NCBI GenBank assembly: GCA_004144595.1
Contig: SEEM01000009.1
Coordinates: forward strand, 1-64,000
Source: Hyphomicrobiales bacterium
GTDB taxonomy: Bacteria; Pseudomonadota; Alphaproteobacteria; Rhizobiales; Beijerinckiaceae
Length of the DNA stretch: 64,000 nt
Reading direction: 5' to 3'
How positions within the stretch are numbered: the first letter of the stretch is position 1; each line of letters starts with the position of its first letter. A program made the translations under genes and the position numbers. The notes below the pieces were generated by a model. The model saw only the letters and a list, made by a program, of their open reading frames with translations, was not told where the DNA came from and did no database searches. This document shows positions 55,779-64,000 of the stretch, in pieces.

Positions 55779-56777
55779 ATGGCGGTCTCGGTCATTCTCA
55801 AGACCCTCAACGAGGAGGCGCGGATCGGCGCCGCCATAGAAAGCGTTCTCGCGGCGCTTGCGGGGATCGGCGGCGAGGTCATCGTGGCCGATGGCGGCTC
55901 GCGCGACCGCACGCTCGCCATTGCTGCGGACTATCCCGTTCGCATCGTCCAGCTCGATCCGGCGACGGCACCGAGCTGCGGCATCGGCCCGCAGCTCGGC
56001 TTCCAGTACAGCCGCGAGCCCTTCATCTGCCTGATGGATGGCGACATGCTGCTCGACCCCGGTTTCCTGCCCGAGGCTCTCGCCTTCCTTGACGCCCATC
56101 CTCGCATCGCCGGCGTCACCGGTCATGTCGAGGAGATGAACCAGACGAGCCTCGAATATGTCCGGCGCGGTCGCCGCCCCTCGCCTGAGAGCCGTACGGG
56201 GCCGATCGACCGCATGAATGGCGGCGGCCTCTACCGGCGGGCGGCGATCGAACAGGCCGGCTACCTCTCGGACCGCAACCTGCACGGCTATGAGGAATTC
56301 GACCTCGGCGTAAGGCTGCGCGTGCATGGCTGGAGCCTCTATCGCCTCGACCGCCGCTTCGTCCGGCATTTCGGGCACGCGCTCAACGCCTATGCACTGC
56401 TCGTGCGGCGCTGGAAATCGGGCTACCTGCGCGGAATCGGGGAATTGCTGCGCGGCGCCCTCGGCCAGCCGCAATGGCGGCAGCTCGTCCAGGAGTTGCC
56501 CGAGCTGAAGCTCTGGGCCGGCGTCTATGCCTGGCTGGCGGTCATGATCGCGCTGCCCTTCGCGATGCCGAGCCCGTTTGTCGGGCTTGCGATCGCCATT
56601 GCCCTGACAGCCGGCGTCGTCGGAGGAATGAGCCTGCGGCAGCGCAGCCTGCGGCTCGGGCTCTATGCGGTCGTCGCTTGGCTGTTCCATGCAGCCGCCC
56701 TGCCGCTCGGCTTCCTTCAGGAGCGCAAGGCTCCCGACGCCTGGATCGAGAGCCGGATCGTCGCGGACGGTTCATAG
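55779..56777 (+). CDS. Glycosyltransferase family 2 with C-terminal membrane segments
   Basis: A 332-residue GT2 enzyme. The GT-A fold starts SVILKTLNEEARI, with nucleotide-binding ADGGSRDRT and the metal-binding DGD in CLMDGDMLLD; the acceptor-side motif is YEEFDLGVRLR. After about residue 235 there are two to three hydrophobic segments that anchor it to the inner membrane. It probably adds a sugar to a lipid-linked repeat unit. Its last six bases overlap the end of the convergent flippase gene. Confidence 0.9.
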   Translation: MAVSVILKTLNEEARIGAAIESVLAALAGIGGEVIVADGGSRDRTLAIAADYPVRIVQLDPATAPSCGIGPQLGFQYSREPFICLMDGDMLLDPGFLPEALAFLDAHPRIAGVTGHVEEMNQTSLEYVRRGRRPSPESRTGPIDRMNGGGLYRRAAIEQAGYLSDRNLHGYEEFDLGVRLRVHGWSLYRLDRRFVRHFGHALNAYALLVRRWKSGYLRGIGELLRGALGQPQWRQLVQELPELKLWAGVYAWLAVMIALPFAMPSPFVGLAIAIALTAGVVGGMSLRQRSLRLGLYAVVAWLFHAAALPLGFLQERKAPDAWIESRIVADGS

Positions 56778-58067
56778 CGCCCGCCCGGCTGCCGCCTGCA
56801 GGCGGCTGCGCTGTGCGAGCCGAAGCAGCACGAGCCATGCTGCCACGACGATAGCCCCCTCTACGAGATAGAGCGCAACGAAGGTTCCGAGCGGCGCGGC
56901 GAGCCAGGTCGCGACGGCGATGAGAACGCTGCCGAGCAGATTGGCGCCGTTCAGTATCCAGGCGCGCGCATCCTGCCGGCCTGAGGCTCCCAGCAGGTCG
57001 GCCGCCGCCGCCCAGGCGCCGACGAGGACGATGGTGCCCGACAGGCAGCGCACGAAGAACGGGAGTTCCTCAAACTGCCGCCCGAACAGGATCGGAAGCT
57101 CGGGTGCGAGCAGGAACAGGCCAAGGCAGGTCGACACGCCAAGCGCCAGAGCCGCGGCCAGGGCTCGGTTCGCCAAGGGCAAGGCGAGATGCAGGCCGTC
57201 GCGGCTCTCCCGTGCGAGACGCGGATAGAGAAGACGGTTGAAGGCATCGATCGCGAGATAGCTCGAGTCCATAATCCGCCGGGCGACGCCATAGCTGCCG
57301 ACCGTCGCGAGCGGAGCGAACAGGCCGATCACCAGAAGGTCGACATTCGCGCGGACGGCGCGCATCACGAATTGCGAGCTGAACAGGAGACCGGGCTTCA
57401 GCTCCGCGCGCAGGACCGCGAAGCGGGGGCGGCCGAGCGGGCGAAGCCAGGCGGCACCGGCCAGGGCATAGACAAGGTTTCCGGCGCATTGCCAGAGCGC
57501 CCATTCGGCCAGGGTCGAGACCCCCGATATCAGACAGGCGAATCCCGCGGTCGCTATCCGCGCCAGGGCAAAACCGACGACGGCACGGTTGGCAGCGTGA
57601 AAGCGACCGAGACCGAGAAAGGCGGTCTCGACGAGCAGGATCACCCTGACGACGACCACATTGCCGAAGAGCAGCAACGCCAATGTGGTCAGGTCGACCG
57701 AAGGACCTGAACTCAACCGGAGCCAGCCCGTCAGGACGGCGGTGCCGCCGATGACGAGCACCCCTCCCGTGAGGCCGATCAGGCACAGATTATGGCCCAG
57801 CAGGCCTGCATAGCTTGCCGGTTCGCGCGAGACCCGCCGCAGCAGGCAGTCTGAGGCGCCGAGGCCGCAGAGCTGAACCGCGATGGTGGTGACGGCCGAT
57901 ATCTGCACGAACAGGCCGAACTCGGTCGGCCCGAGCGCGCGCGCCAGAATCGCGAAAGTCACGAGTTGCGACAGCGCGGCCGAGGCCAGGGCACCGCTCG
58001 ACAGCAGATAGCTGACAAGGGCCGGGCGGGCGGCCCGCAATCTCCAGCTCGCAAGCAACCTCGACAT
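56772..58067 (-). CDS. Polysaccharide flippase (MOP superfamily, Wzx-like)
   Basis: A 431-residue membrane protein with about twelve hydrophobic segments. The N-terminal segment LSQLVTFAILARALGPTEFG is typical of Wzx/RfbX flippases, and the mid-protein GVARRIMDSSYLAIDAFNRL and FGRQFEELPFFVRCL segments fit MOP proteins. It would move lipid-linked repeat units across the inner membrane. It is transcribed away from the Wzz-like gene from a shared AT-rich spacer. Confidence 0.88.
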   Translation of the reverse strand: MSRLLASWRLRAARPALVSYLLSSGALASAALSQLVTFAILARALGPTEFGLFVQISAVTTIAVQLCGLGASDCLLRRVSREPASYAGLLGHNLCLIGLTGGVLVIGGTAVLTGWLRLSSGPSVDLTTLALLLFGNVVVVRVILLVETAFLGLGRFHAANRAVVGFALARIATAGFACLISGVSTLAEWALWQCAGNLVYALAGAAWLRPLGRPRFAVLRAELKPGLLFSSQFVMRAVRANVDLLVIGLFAPLATVGSYGVARRIMDSSYLAIDAFNRLLYPRLARESRDGLHLALPLANRALAAALALGVSTCLGLFLLAPELPILFGRQFEELPFFVRCLSGTIVLVGAWAAAADLLGASGRQDARAWILNGANLLGSVLIAVATWLAAPLGTFVALYLVEGAIVVAAWLVLLRLAQRSRLQAAAGRAL

Positions 58068-58180
58068 CCCTAACGCTACCTCAGTTAAGGTTAATGTTTA
58101 ATTGAAAACACTACCTTAGGTTGTATTTTTCTATCTTAAAAGGATTACTTCAATCTGAAGATGTGATCTCGAGAATAGTG
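58068..58180. promoter_or_regulatory. AT-rich divergent control region of flippase and Wzz-like operon
   Basis: A conspicuously AT-rich tract in GC-rich DNA. CTACCT-x-AG occurs twice in direct orientation (58076-58084 and 58111-58119), each with an inverted AGGT arm: ACCT-N6-AGGT at 58078-58091 and ACCT-T-AGGT at 58113-58121. It is a good candidate site for a regulator of polysaccharide production such as the MucR/Ros type, which favours AT-rich targets; that link is inference. Confidence 0.5.
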
Positions 58181-58196
58181 CGAGTCCGGAGGAGCT

Positions 58197-58292
58197 ATGC
58201 TCACGATTGCCGCCGCCAGCCCCGCCCGCCGCCACCGCGTGCTGCCCGAGCCGCTCCCGGCAAGGCCGGAAATCAGCGCGCCCTCCAACTGA
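58197..58292 (+). CDS. Possible 31-residue leader peptide ORF
   Basis: An ATG at 58197 directly follows GGAGGAG (58188-58194), one of the strongest ribosome sites in the window, and opens a 31-codon frame (starts MLTIAAASPARRHR) that stops 11 bases before the Wzz-like ATG at 58304, which itself has no clear ribosome site. It may be a real small protein or serve only to couple translation to the next gene. No family is recognised. Confidence 0.35.
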   Translation: MLTIAAASPARRHRVLPEPLPARPEISAPSN

Positions 58293-58303
58293 CGCAGACC
58301 GAC

Positions 58304-59728
58304 ATGTACGTCACGACCGACACCAGCCCGATGCCGGGCGGGAACGATCTGCCTTATCGACAAGCGGTCGAAAAGGCGCGCCCGCCGGCCGATGCGATCA
58401 GCCCGACGCGGGTTCTGGGCTGGCTCCTGCGTGGCTGGCCCTGGCTGGCGGTCGCGGCCTTCGCCGGCGGCGCCGCAGCGGTCGGGGCGGGTCAACTTGT
58501 GACGCCTCGCTTCACCGCCACGACGGAGCTGACGATCGCGCCGTCCAACCTGCTGATCGCCCCGAACGACCTCTACGCGACCAATATCCAGAGCGACAGC
58601 CAGATCCTGGATGTCGAGAGCAAGATGCGGATGATCGCCTCGGGTAATGTCCTGCGGCGGGTCGTTGACGCGCTCGATCTCGGGAACGACCCCGAATTCG
58701 CGCCCAGCCCATGGCTGCCTGACTTCCTTTGGGCATCCGACCAGCCCCATCGGGCGACCGAGCTCGCCCGCATCCTCGCCAGACGCGTCACGGTGACCCG
58801 GCAGGAACGCTCCTATGTCGTATCCGTGTCGGCATGGGCCGGTGAGGCGTCCCTCTCGGCCCGGCTCGCCAACGCCATCGCCGAAACCTTCCGGGCCGAG
58901 ATCGTGCGAGCCGATGCCGAGCGGGTCGGGCGTGCGGCGCAGGGACTGAGCGCCCGGCTCGGCGAGATCAAGGCTGCGGCGTCTGTCGCAGAAGACCAGG
59001 TCGAGGAGTTCCGTCGTGCGCACGGCCTGCAACAAGGCCTCTCGAAGCAGCCGCTCAGCTCGGAAGCGCTGGAACGGATGAGCGCCAAGCTGACCGACGC
59101 CAAGGCACGCCTGGCCGAGGCGGAAGCCCGCTACGGCGAGGTGTCGCGCTCCGTCTCGACGCAGGGCGTGCAAGGCGGCGGCGTGCAATCGCAGACGCTC
59201 GCCGGATTGCTCGCCGACGAGGCGGGCCTGCGCCGACAGGTCGCGGTGCTCACCAAGACGCTCGGGCCCCGACACCCGTCCCTGGCGAATGTGCTCGCTG
59301 AAGCCGACGCGTTGACCATGGCGATCAGATCCGAGACCGAGCGCCTGCGGCGCGCCGCACGCATCGAGGTCGATCAGGCGAGGCGCGCGCTCGACACGCT
59401 GAACGGCGAGACGAAAGCTCTGCGCGGCAGCGTTTCCGTCGACGACCAGGCCCTGGTCAAGCTGCGCGAACTCGAGCGCGAGGCCGCCGCCCGCAGCGCG
59501 CTCTACCAGACCTTCCTGACGCGGGCCGGCGAGACCGCCCAGCGCCAGCAGATCGACGCGACCGATGTGCGCGTGATTACCCCGGCCACCGCGCCCTCGC
59601 GGCCGATCTGGCCACTCCGTCCGATCATCGCGGCCGCAGCCGGCATGGCGCTGGGGCTGCTGCTCGCGGCGGGCGGGCTGACGGGGCTCGGATATCTCCG
59701 CGCGATCCGCAGGAGCGCCACGCCATGA
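58304..59728 (+). CDS. Wzz/GumC-like polysaccharide chain-length/export protein
   Basis: A 474-residue protein with two membrane segments (about residues 45-65, WLAVAAFAGGAAAVGAG, and near the C-terminus PIIAAAAGMALGLLLAAGG) flanking a long periplasmic coiled-coil region. The Wzz fold follows the first segment (FTATTELTIAPSNLLIAPND), and the P-rich PATAPSRPIWPLRP stretch precedes the second. There is no cytoplasmic tyrosine-kinase domain. It would set polymer length with the polymerase next door. The ATG at 58304 is preferred to one at 58121 inside the AT-rich promoter. Confidence 0.9.
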   Translation: MYVTTDTSPMPGGNDLPYRQAVEKARPPADAISPTRVLGWLLRGWPWLAVAAFAGGAAAVGAGQLVTPRFTATTELTIAPSNLLIAPNDLYATNIQSDSQILDVESKMRMIASGNVLRRVVDALDLGNDPEFAPSPWLPDFLWASDQPHRATELARILARRVTVTRQERSYVVSVSAWAGEASLSARLANAIAETFRAEIVRADAERVGRAAQGLSARLGEIKAAASVAEDQVEEFRRAHGLQQGLSKQPLSSEALERMSAKLTDAKARLAEAEARYGEVSRSVSTQGVQGGGVQSQTLAGLLADEAGLRRQVAVLTKTLGPRHPSLANVLAEADALTMAIRSETERLRRAARIEVDQARRALDTLNGETKALRGSVSVDDQALVKLRELEREAAARSALYQTFLTRAGETAQRQQIDATDVRVITPATAPSRPIWPLRPIIAAAAGMALGLLLAAGGLTGLGYLRAIRRSATP

Positions 59729-61044
59729 TGGACCAGATGCAACCACGCCCGGTGGCCGGTATCGCGGCCCCCCTGCTCTTCACGGCGACGCTGCTGTTCT
59801 ATCTGGTCACGCTGACGCCGTTCATCGACCTCTCGGCCGTCGCCACGGGCGATGCCGCGACTGTCAAGTCGAACATCCTCAACCAGCTCGTCTATCTCGG
59901 GCTGACGGCGGCGCTGTGGCTCGCCGCCTTCCGGTCGAGCGCGCGCCATCTCGTCGCCCGTCCACGCGGCATCCTGATCGTGATGCTGCTCTGGTTCGCG
60001 GTCGTCTCCGCCCTCTCAGTGCAGCCCGATCTCGCGCTCAAACGCGTCTTGCTTGCGATGCTGACGCTTGTGAACGGCAGCATCCTGCTCCTGCTGCCGC
60101 GCTCCGAGCGCCAGTTCGCCGGCATGCTCACGCTGTGCTGCCTCGGTGCGCTGGCGCTGGCCTATCTCGGCGTCGCACTGATGCCGCATCTGGCGATCCA
60201 TCAGGCCAGCGAAATCCGCGAGCCGATGAGCGCCGGGCTCTGGCGCGGGCATTTCGCCCATAAGAACGTCGCGGCGGCGGCGATGGTGGTGATCAGCTTC
60301 GTCGGCCTCTACCTGTTCGGCACGGGCCGGCGCGTCGTCGGCTGCGTGATGATCCTGCTGGCGGCCGCGTTCCTCGCCCGGACCGGCGGAAAATCCGCGA
60401 TCGCCGCCCTGCCCGGCATCCTCGCCATCGCCTGGGCCTTCGAGCGCTGGCGCGCCATGCGGGTCCCGATGGTCGTGCTGGGGATCGCGGCGATCAACAT
60501 CCTGACGATCGGCTGCGCGATGTCCCCGACCATCCGCGGCCTGATCGCCCAGCTCGGCATCGACCCGACCTTCACCAACCGCGTCGACATCTGGAAGATC
60601 GGCGCGACCACCGTCCTGGACAAGCCGTTGACCGGCCACGGCTTCCAACTGTTCTGGCAGACCGACGCGATGGTCCACAAGGGTGGCGCTGCGGCCGGCT
60701 GGGCCTACGCTGCCTTCAACGGCCACAATGCCTATCTCGACATGGCGATCACCACCGGCATCCCCGGCCTGGCCCTGACGCTCGTCCTCATCGTCTGGCT
60801 GCCGCTGCGCGCCATCGCCCGCGCCGAAGCGACCACCAACGACCCTGCCCTGACCCGCCTGTTCGTCCGGATCTGGCTCTACGGAATTCTCGCGGCCTGC
60901 GTCGAGAGCCTGTTCTTCCAGTCCGGCAGCCTAATCTGGTTCATGCTCGTCGTCGCGATCTTCGGCCTGCATCTCCAGGCCAGCGCGCACGAGATCCGCG
61001 AGCCGGCGAACCATCTCCGCGGCATGGAGCCGGCCCATGCCTGA
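59725..61044 (+). CDS. O-antigen ligase/polymerase-like membrane protein (WaaL/ExoQ type)
   Basis: A 439-residue polytopic membrane protein with about ten to twelve segments. The Wzy_C-type signature is in the large loop and next segments (GLWRGHFAHKNVAAAAMV, then TNRVDIWKIGATTVLDKPLTGHGF and FNGHNAYLDMAITTGIPG). It overlaps the Wzz-like gene by four bases (ATGA) and the deacetylase by eight. It most likely polymerises the exopolysaccharide repeat unit in the periplasm. Confidence 0.9.
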   Translation: MMDQMQPRPVAGIAAPLLFTATLLFYLVTLTPFIDLSAVATGDAATVKSNILNQLVYLGLTAALWLAAFRSSARHLVARPRGILIVMLLWFAVVSALSVQPDLALKRVLLAMLTLVNGSILLLLPRSERQFAGMLTLCCLGALALAYLGVALMPHLAIHQASEIREPMSAGLWRGHFAHKNVAAAAMVVISFVGLYLFGTGRRVVGCVMILLAAAFLARTGGKSAIAALPGILAIAWAFERWRAMRVPMVVLGIAAINILTIGCAMSPTIRGLIAQLGIDPTFTNRVDIWKIGATTVLDKPLTGHGFQLFWQTDAMVHKGGAAAGWAYAAFNGHNAYLDMAITTGIPGLALTLVLIVWLPLRAIARAEATTNDPALTRLFVRIWLYGILAACVESLFFQSGSLIWFMLVVAIFGLHLQASAHEIREPANHLRGMEPAHA

Positions 61045-61855
61045 TCCATCCGCCTCGGAGCACAACGCCCGTCTGCCGGCTCTGATCGACCGCTATGCCG
61101 CGCGCCTGGAAAACCGGCTGATCCGCGCCGTTCCGCGGGAGCTCATGCATATTCCGACGCGGGAGCCGATCGTCTCCTTCACCTTCGACGACGTGCCGGA
61201 TTCCGCCCTCGATGCCGGCGCAGCGATCCTCGAAGGAAACGGCGCCCGCGGCACCTTCTACATCTCGGGCGGCCTGGAAGGGCAGGTCGAACCCGACCGC
61301 AGGGTGATCGAGCGGGCAGGCTGCCGGGAGCTCGCGGCACGCGGCCACGAGATCGGCTGCCACAGCTTCGCCCATCACGACCTGCGCCATGTCGGCACGC
61401 AAGCTCTGATCGAGGACCTCGCCCGCAACGCCGCTTATCTCGACGCCGTCGACCCCCGCGTGGCGCCGCGCAATTTCGCCTATCCCTACAATAGCGGCTC
61501 TTTCGGGAAGCGGGCCCTGCTCGCCCGCACCTTCCGCACTTGCCGCGCCGGTGGCGAGGGGATCAATCGCGGCCCGGTCGACCCGACCTTCCTGCGCGCG
61601 GTCGAGATCCGGCAGCCGCAGCACCATGTGCTGGGGCTCGCCCGCTGGATCGACGCGCTGATCGCCGATCCCGGCTGGCTGATCTTCTTCACCCATGACG
61701 TCGCGCCGCGGCCGACACCCCATGGCTGCACGCCAGCCGGCTTCCACCTGCTCGTCGCCTATGCCGTGACGCGCGGCTGCCGTGTGCTGACCGTCGATGC
61801 CGCGCTCGACACGATGGGTTTGAGGCAGATGGGTCTTGGGGAGCAGCGGCGATGA
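61037..61855 (+). CDS. Polysaccharide deacetylase (NodB-type carbohydrate esterase 4)
   Basis: A 272-residue CE4 enzyme. The metal and catalytic motifs are SFTFDDVPDS (base and metal-ligand Asp pair), GHEIGCHSFAHHDL (two metal His) and the later NFAYPYNSGSFG; the C-terminal His lies in FFTHDVAPRPT. No signal peptide is seen, so it may act on a cytoplasmic, lipid-linked intermediate. It overlaps both neighbours, by eight and four bases. It removes N- or O-acetyl groups from the nascent polymer. Confidence 0.9.
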   Translation: MPDPSASEHNARLPALIDRYAARLENRLIRAVPRELMHIPTREPIVSFTFDDVPDSALDAGAAILEGNGARGTFYISGGLEGQVEPDRRVIERAGCRELAARGHEIGCHSFAHHDLRHVGTQALIEDLARNAAYLDAVDPRVAPRNFAYPYNSGSFGKRALLARTFRTCRAGGEGINRGPVDPTFLRAVEIRQPQHHVLGLARWIDALIADPGWLIFFTHDVAPRPTPHGCTPAGFHLLVAYAVTRGCRVLTVDAALDTMGLRQMGLGEQRR

Positions 61856-63078
61856 CGCAGCCCCGGCGGCTCCTGGCCATCAACAACTATTTCTACCGGC
61901 GCGGCGGTGCCGAGAGCGTCTTCCTGGATCATATCGACCTGTTCAGCGCAGCCGGCTGGGACGTGGTGCCCTTCGCGATGCGGCACCCTGCCAACCTGCC
62001 GAGCCCCTGGTCCGAGCATTTCGTCTCCGAAATCGAATATGGCGGCGCCGGCGGGCCGTTCACCAAGGCGAGGCAGGCCGCCAAGGTGATCTTCTCGCTG
62101 GAGGCGCGCCGCAAGATCCGCGACCTGATCGGCCGGGCACGCCCGAACGTCGCGCATGCCCATAATGTCTATCACCACATCTCGCCGTCGATCTTCGGCG
62201 CCCTCAAGGCCGAGGGCGTGCCGCTGGTGATGACGGCCCACGACCTGAAGATCGCCTGCCCTGCCTACAAGATGCTGAGCGGGGGCAGCGTCTGCGAGCG
62301 CTGCCGGGGCGGGCGCATCCACAATGTCCTGCTGCATCGCTGCGTCAAGGATTCGGCCGCGGTGAGCGGGCTCGTGCTGATGGAGACGCTGGTCCATCGC
62401 AGCCTCGGCCTCTATCGCGACACGCTCGACCGCCTGATCGCGCCGAGCCGCTTCTACCGCGACAAGCTGGTGGCATGGGGCTGGGACGCGGAGCGCATCG
62501 CCTATATCCCCAATTTCATCGACACGCGCGGGTTCACGCCTGCGGCCGGCGAAGGCGATTATTTCGTCTATGCCGGGCGGCTGGCGCCGGAGAAGGGACT
62601 GGCCACGCTCCTGCGCGCCACCGCGCTGGCGCGCCAGAAGCTCGTCCTCGCCGGCAGCGGCCCCGAAGAGCCGCGCCTGCGCCGGCTCGCCGCGGATTTC
62701 GGCGCCGATGTCAGCTTTGCCGGCCATCTCGGCAAGCCGGAACTGCAACGGCTGATCGGCGAAGCGCTGGCGCTCGTCCTGCCTTCCGAGTGGTACGAGA
62801 ACGCCCCCGTCAGCATTCTCGAGGCCTATGCGCTCGGACGTCCGGTCATCGGCGCTCGCATCGGCGGCATTCCCGAACTGGTCTCCGACGGCGAAACCGG
62901 CCTGCTGGTCGAGCCCGGCAATGCTGCCGGCCTGGCCGAGGCGCTGGTCGCGCTCGCTGCACGGCCTCGCGCCGCACGCGCCGCAATGGGAGCGGCCGGC
63001 CGCGACTGGGCCACCCGCGAATTCTCGCCCGCCCGCTACCGCGAACGCACCCTCAATCTGTACGAGGCGATCTGCTGA
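61852..63078 (+). CDS. Glycosyltransferase family 4
   Basis: A 408-residue GT-B enzyme. The N-terminal domain begins LLAINNYFYRRGGAESVFLD with the Gly-rich loop; the C-terminal donor-binding domain has FVYAGRLAPEKGLATLLRA and the EX7E region ENAPVSILEAYALGRPVIG. A CxxC-like cluster (CPAYKMLSGGSVCERC) is typical of one GT4 branch. ATGA overlap with the deacetylase and one-base TGATG overlap with the next gene show tight coupling. Confidence 0.92.
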   Translation: MTQPRRLLAINNYFYRRGGAESVFLDHIDLFSAAGWDVVPFAMRHPANLPSPWSEHFVSEIEYGGAGGPFTKARQAAKVIFSLEARRKIRDLIGRARPNVAHAHNVYHHISPSIFGALKAEGVPLVMTAHDLKIACPAYKMLSGGSVCERCRGGRIHNVLLHRCVKDSAAVSGLVLMETLVHRSLGLYRDTLDRLIAPSRFYRDKLVAWGWDAERIAYIPNFIDTRGFTPAAGEGDYFVYAGRLAPEKGLATLLRATALARQKLVLAGSGPEEPRLRRLAADFGADVSFAGHLGKPELQRLIGEALALVLPSEWYENAPVSILEAYALGRPVIGARIGGIPELVSDGETGLLVEPGNAAGLAEALVALAARPRAARAAMGAAGRDWATREFSPARYRERTLNLYEAIC

Positions 63079-64000
63079 TGTATACGCTCATCCCGCCAAT
63101 AGGCGCCCATCGACCGGACAGAAAAATCATCTTCGTCGGGCTGCGCGGCATCCCCGAGATCCAGGGCGGGATCGAGACCCATGTCGCCGCGATCTCGACA
63201 CGCCTGGCGGAGCGTGGCTGGCGCGTCGAGGTGCTCGGCCGCTCGCCCTATCTCAGGTCTCGCAAGCCCTATCGCTGGAAGGGCGTCACCGTCACGCCGG
63301 TCTGGTCGCCTCGCTCGCGCAGCTTCGAGACGCTGCTGCATACGGCCCTGAGCCTGTTCGTCGCGGCCAGGCAAAACCCGGACCTGGTGCATATCCATGC
63401 GATCGGACCGGCGCTGCTGACCCCGCTCGCACGCCTGCTCGGCCTGCATGTCGTGGTAACGCATCACGGCTTCGACTACGAGCGCCAGAAATGGGGTGTC
63501 GTCGCGAAATCGATCCTGCGAACCGGCGAAGCGATGGGAATGCTGTTCTCGCACGCGAGTATCGGGGTCTCCAAGACGATCGTCGACAGCGTCAGCCGCA
63601 AGTTCGGCGTCGGTGCGACCTTCATCCCCAACGGAGTCGATAGCCCGCCCACGCAGCTCGGCACCGCCTATCTCGATCGGATCGAGGTCAAGCCGCGGCG
63701 CTATATCCTGTCCGTCGGGAGGATCGTCGAGGAGAAGCGTCATCTCGATCTGATCAGTGCTTTCGCGCGCCTCGCCGATCCCGGCCTCAAGCTCGTCATC
63801 GCCGGCGCGGCCGATCATGCCGGCTCCTATCAGCGTGCGGTCGAAACTGCGGCGGCAGCGACGCCCGGCGTGGTGATGGCGGGCTTCCAGCGCGGCGAAG
63901 CATTGTTCCAGCTCTATCGGCATGCCGGCCTGTTCGTCCTCCCCTCGAGCCACGAGGGCATGCCGATGGTGCTGCTCGAGGCGCTCAGCTACGGCGTGCC
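63078..64000 (+). CDS. Glycosyltransferase family 4, 3' end outside window
   Basis: The frame opens at ATG 63078 (overlapping the previous stop as TGATG) and is still open at the last base; 307 codons are visible. It has the N-terminal FVGLRGIPEIQGGIETHV loop typical of GT4 enzymes near rhamnosyl- or glucosyl-transferases, the linker FIPNGVD, YILSVGRIVEEKRHLDLI and the start of the EX7E motif in EGMPMVLLEALSYG. It continues the exopolysaccharide operon to the right. Confidence 0.92.
   Translation, partial: MYTLIPPIGAHRPDRKIIFVGLRGIPEIQGGIETHVAAISTRLAERGWRVEVLGRSPYLRSRKPYRWKGVTVTPVWSPRSRSFETLLHTALSLFVAARQNPDLVHIHAIGPALLTPLARLLGLHVVVTHHGFDYERQKWGVVAKSILRTGEAMGMLFSHASIGVSKTIVDSVSRKFGVGATFIPNGVDSPPTQLGTAYLDRIEVKPRRYILSVGRIVEEKRHLDLISAFARLADPGLKLVIAGAADHAGSYQRAVETAAAATPGVVMAGFQRGEALFQLYRHAGLFVLPSSHEGMPMVLLEALSYGV

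Overview
The window is GC-rich, densely packed DNA with many 1-11 base gene overlaps. It reads as chromosome of an alphaproteobacterium, most likely of the order Hyphomicrobiales (Bosea/Methylobacterium/Rhizobium-like). That placement is inferred from the amino-acid and dipeptide ABC importers, a tripartite tricarboxylate (TTT) system, a DUF768-like protein, the GlgE/TreS-Mak/GlgB set and two sequences that match the alphaproteobacterial EcfG stress-sigma promoter consensus. No rRNA, tRNA, CRISPR array, phage or insertion sequence was found.

Layout. (1) 1-6090: end of an amino-acid ABC importer operon (ATPase, binding protein, two permeases) followed by an M20 amidohydrolase, a Cys/Met-type PLP C-S lyase and a second, permease-less binding protein. 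Together they suggest import and breakdown of N-acylated sulfur amino acids. (2) 6091-7793: a gene-poor stretch and one lower-GC orphan gene. (3) 7907-9890: a LysR regulator divergent from a secreted alpha/beta hydrolase. (4) 10064-20369: a CoA-thioester catabolic operon (two acyl-CoA dehydrogenases, acyl-CoA ligase, TetR regulator, TctCBA-type transporter, crotonase, SDR) with a divergent SDR. Paired palindromes between the divergent genes are probable TetR operators.

(5) 20511-33193: a probable general-stress locus. Divergent EcfG-type promoters at 22236-22261 (minus) and 22510-22534 (plus) would drive DUF2171/hydrolase/exonuclease III on one side and glgE - treS/maltokinase fusion - glgB on the other; treZ follows in opposite orientation. 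(6) 33357-40530: small proteins, a GntR/FCD regulator, and a divergent operon with a gamma-glutamyltransferase-family protein and a dipeptide-type binding protein plus two permeases, without ATPases. (7) 40690-47406: KANL3/TEX30-type hydrolase, SelO, an M81 (MlrC) peptidase with a solitary peptide-binding protein, and a DMT exporter preceded by a structured leader with a clear intrinsic terminator. (8) 47566-53991: aldehyde dehydrogenase, amidase, alanine dehydrogenase and an orphan form-II CoxL-like molybdenum hydroxylase subunit. (9) 54629-64000: an exopolysaccharide locus (acyltransferase-like protein, GT2, flippase, Wzz/GumC-like protein, O-antigen-ligase-like polymerase, polysaccharide deacetylase, two GT4 enzymes) that runs off the end of the window.

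The observations most worth following are the divergent EcfG promoters, the structured leader RNA at 46146-46387, the TetR-controlled catabolic operon of unknown substrate, and the sulfur-amino-acid salvage arrangement at the left end. All functional calls come from reading motifs and family resemblance by eye; no database search was run.
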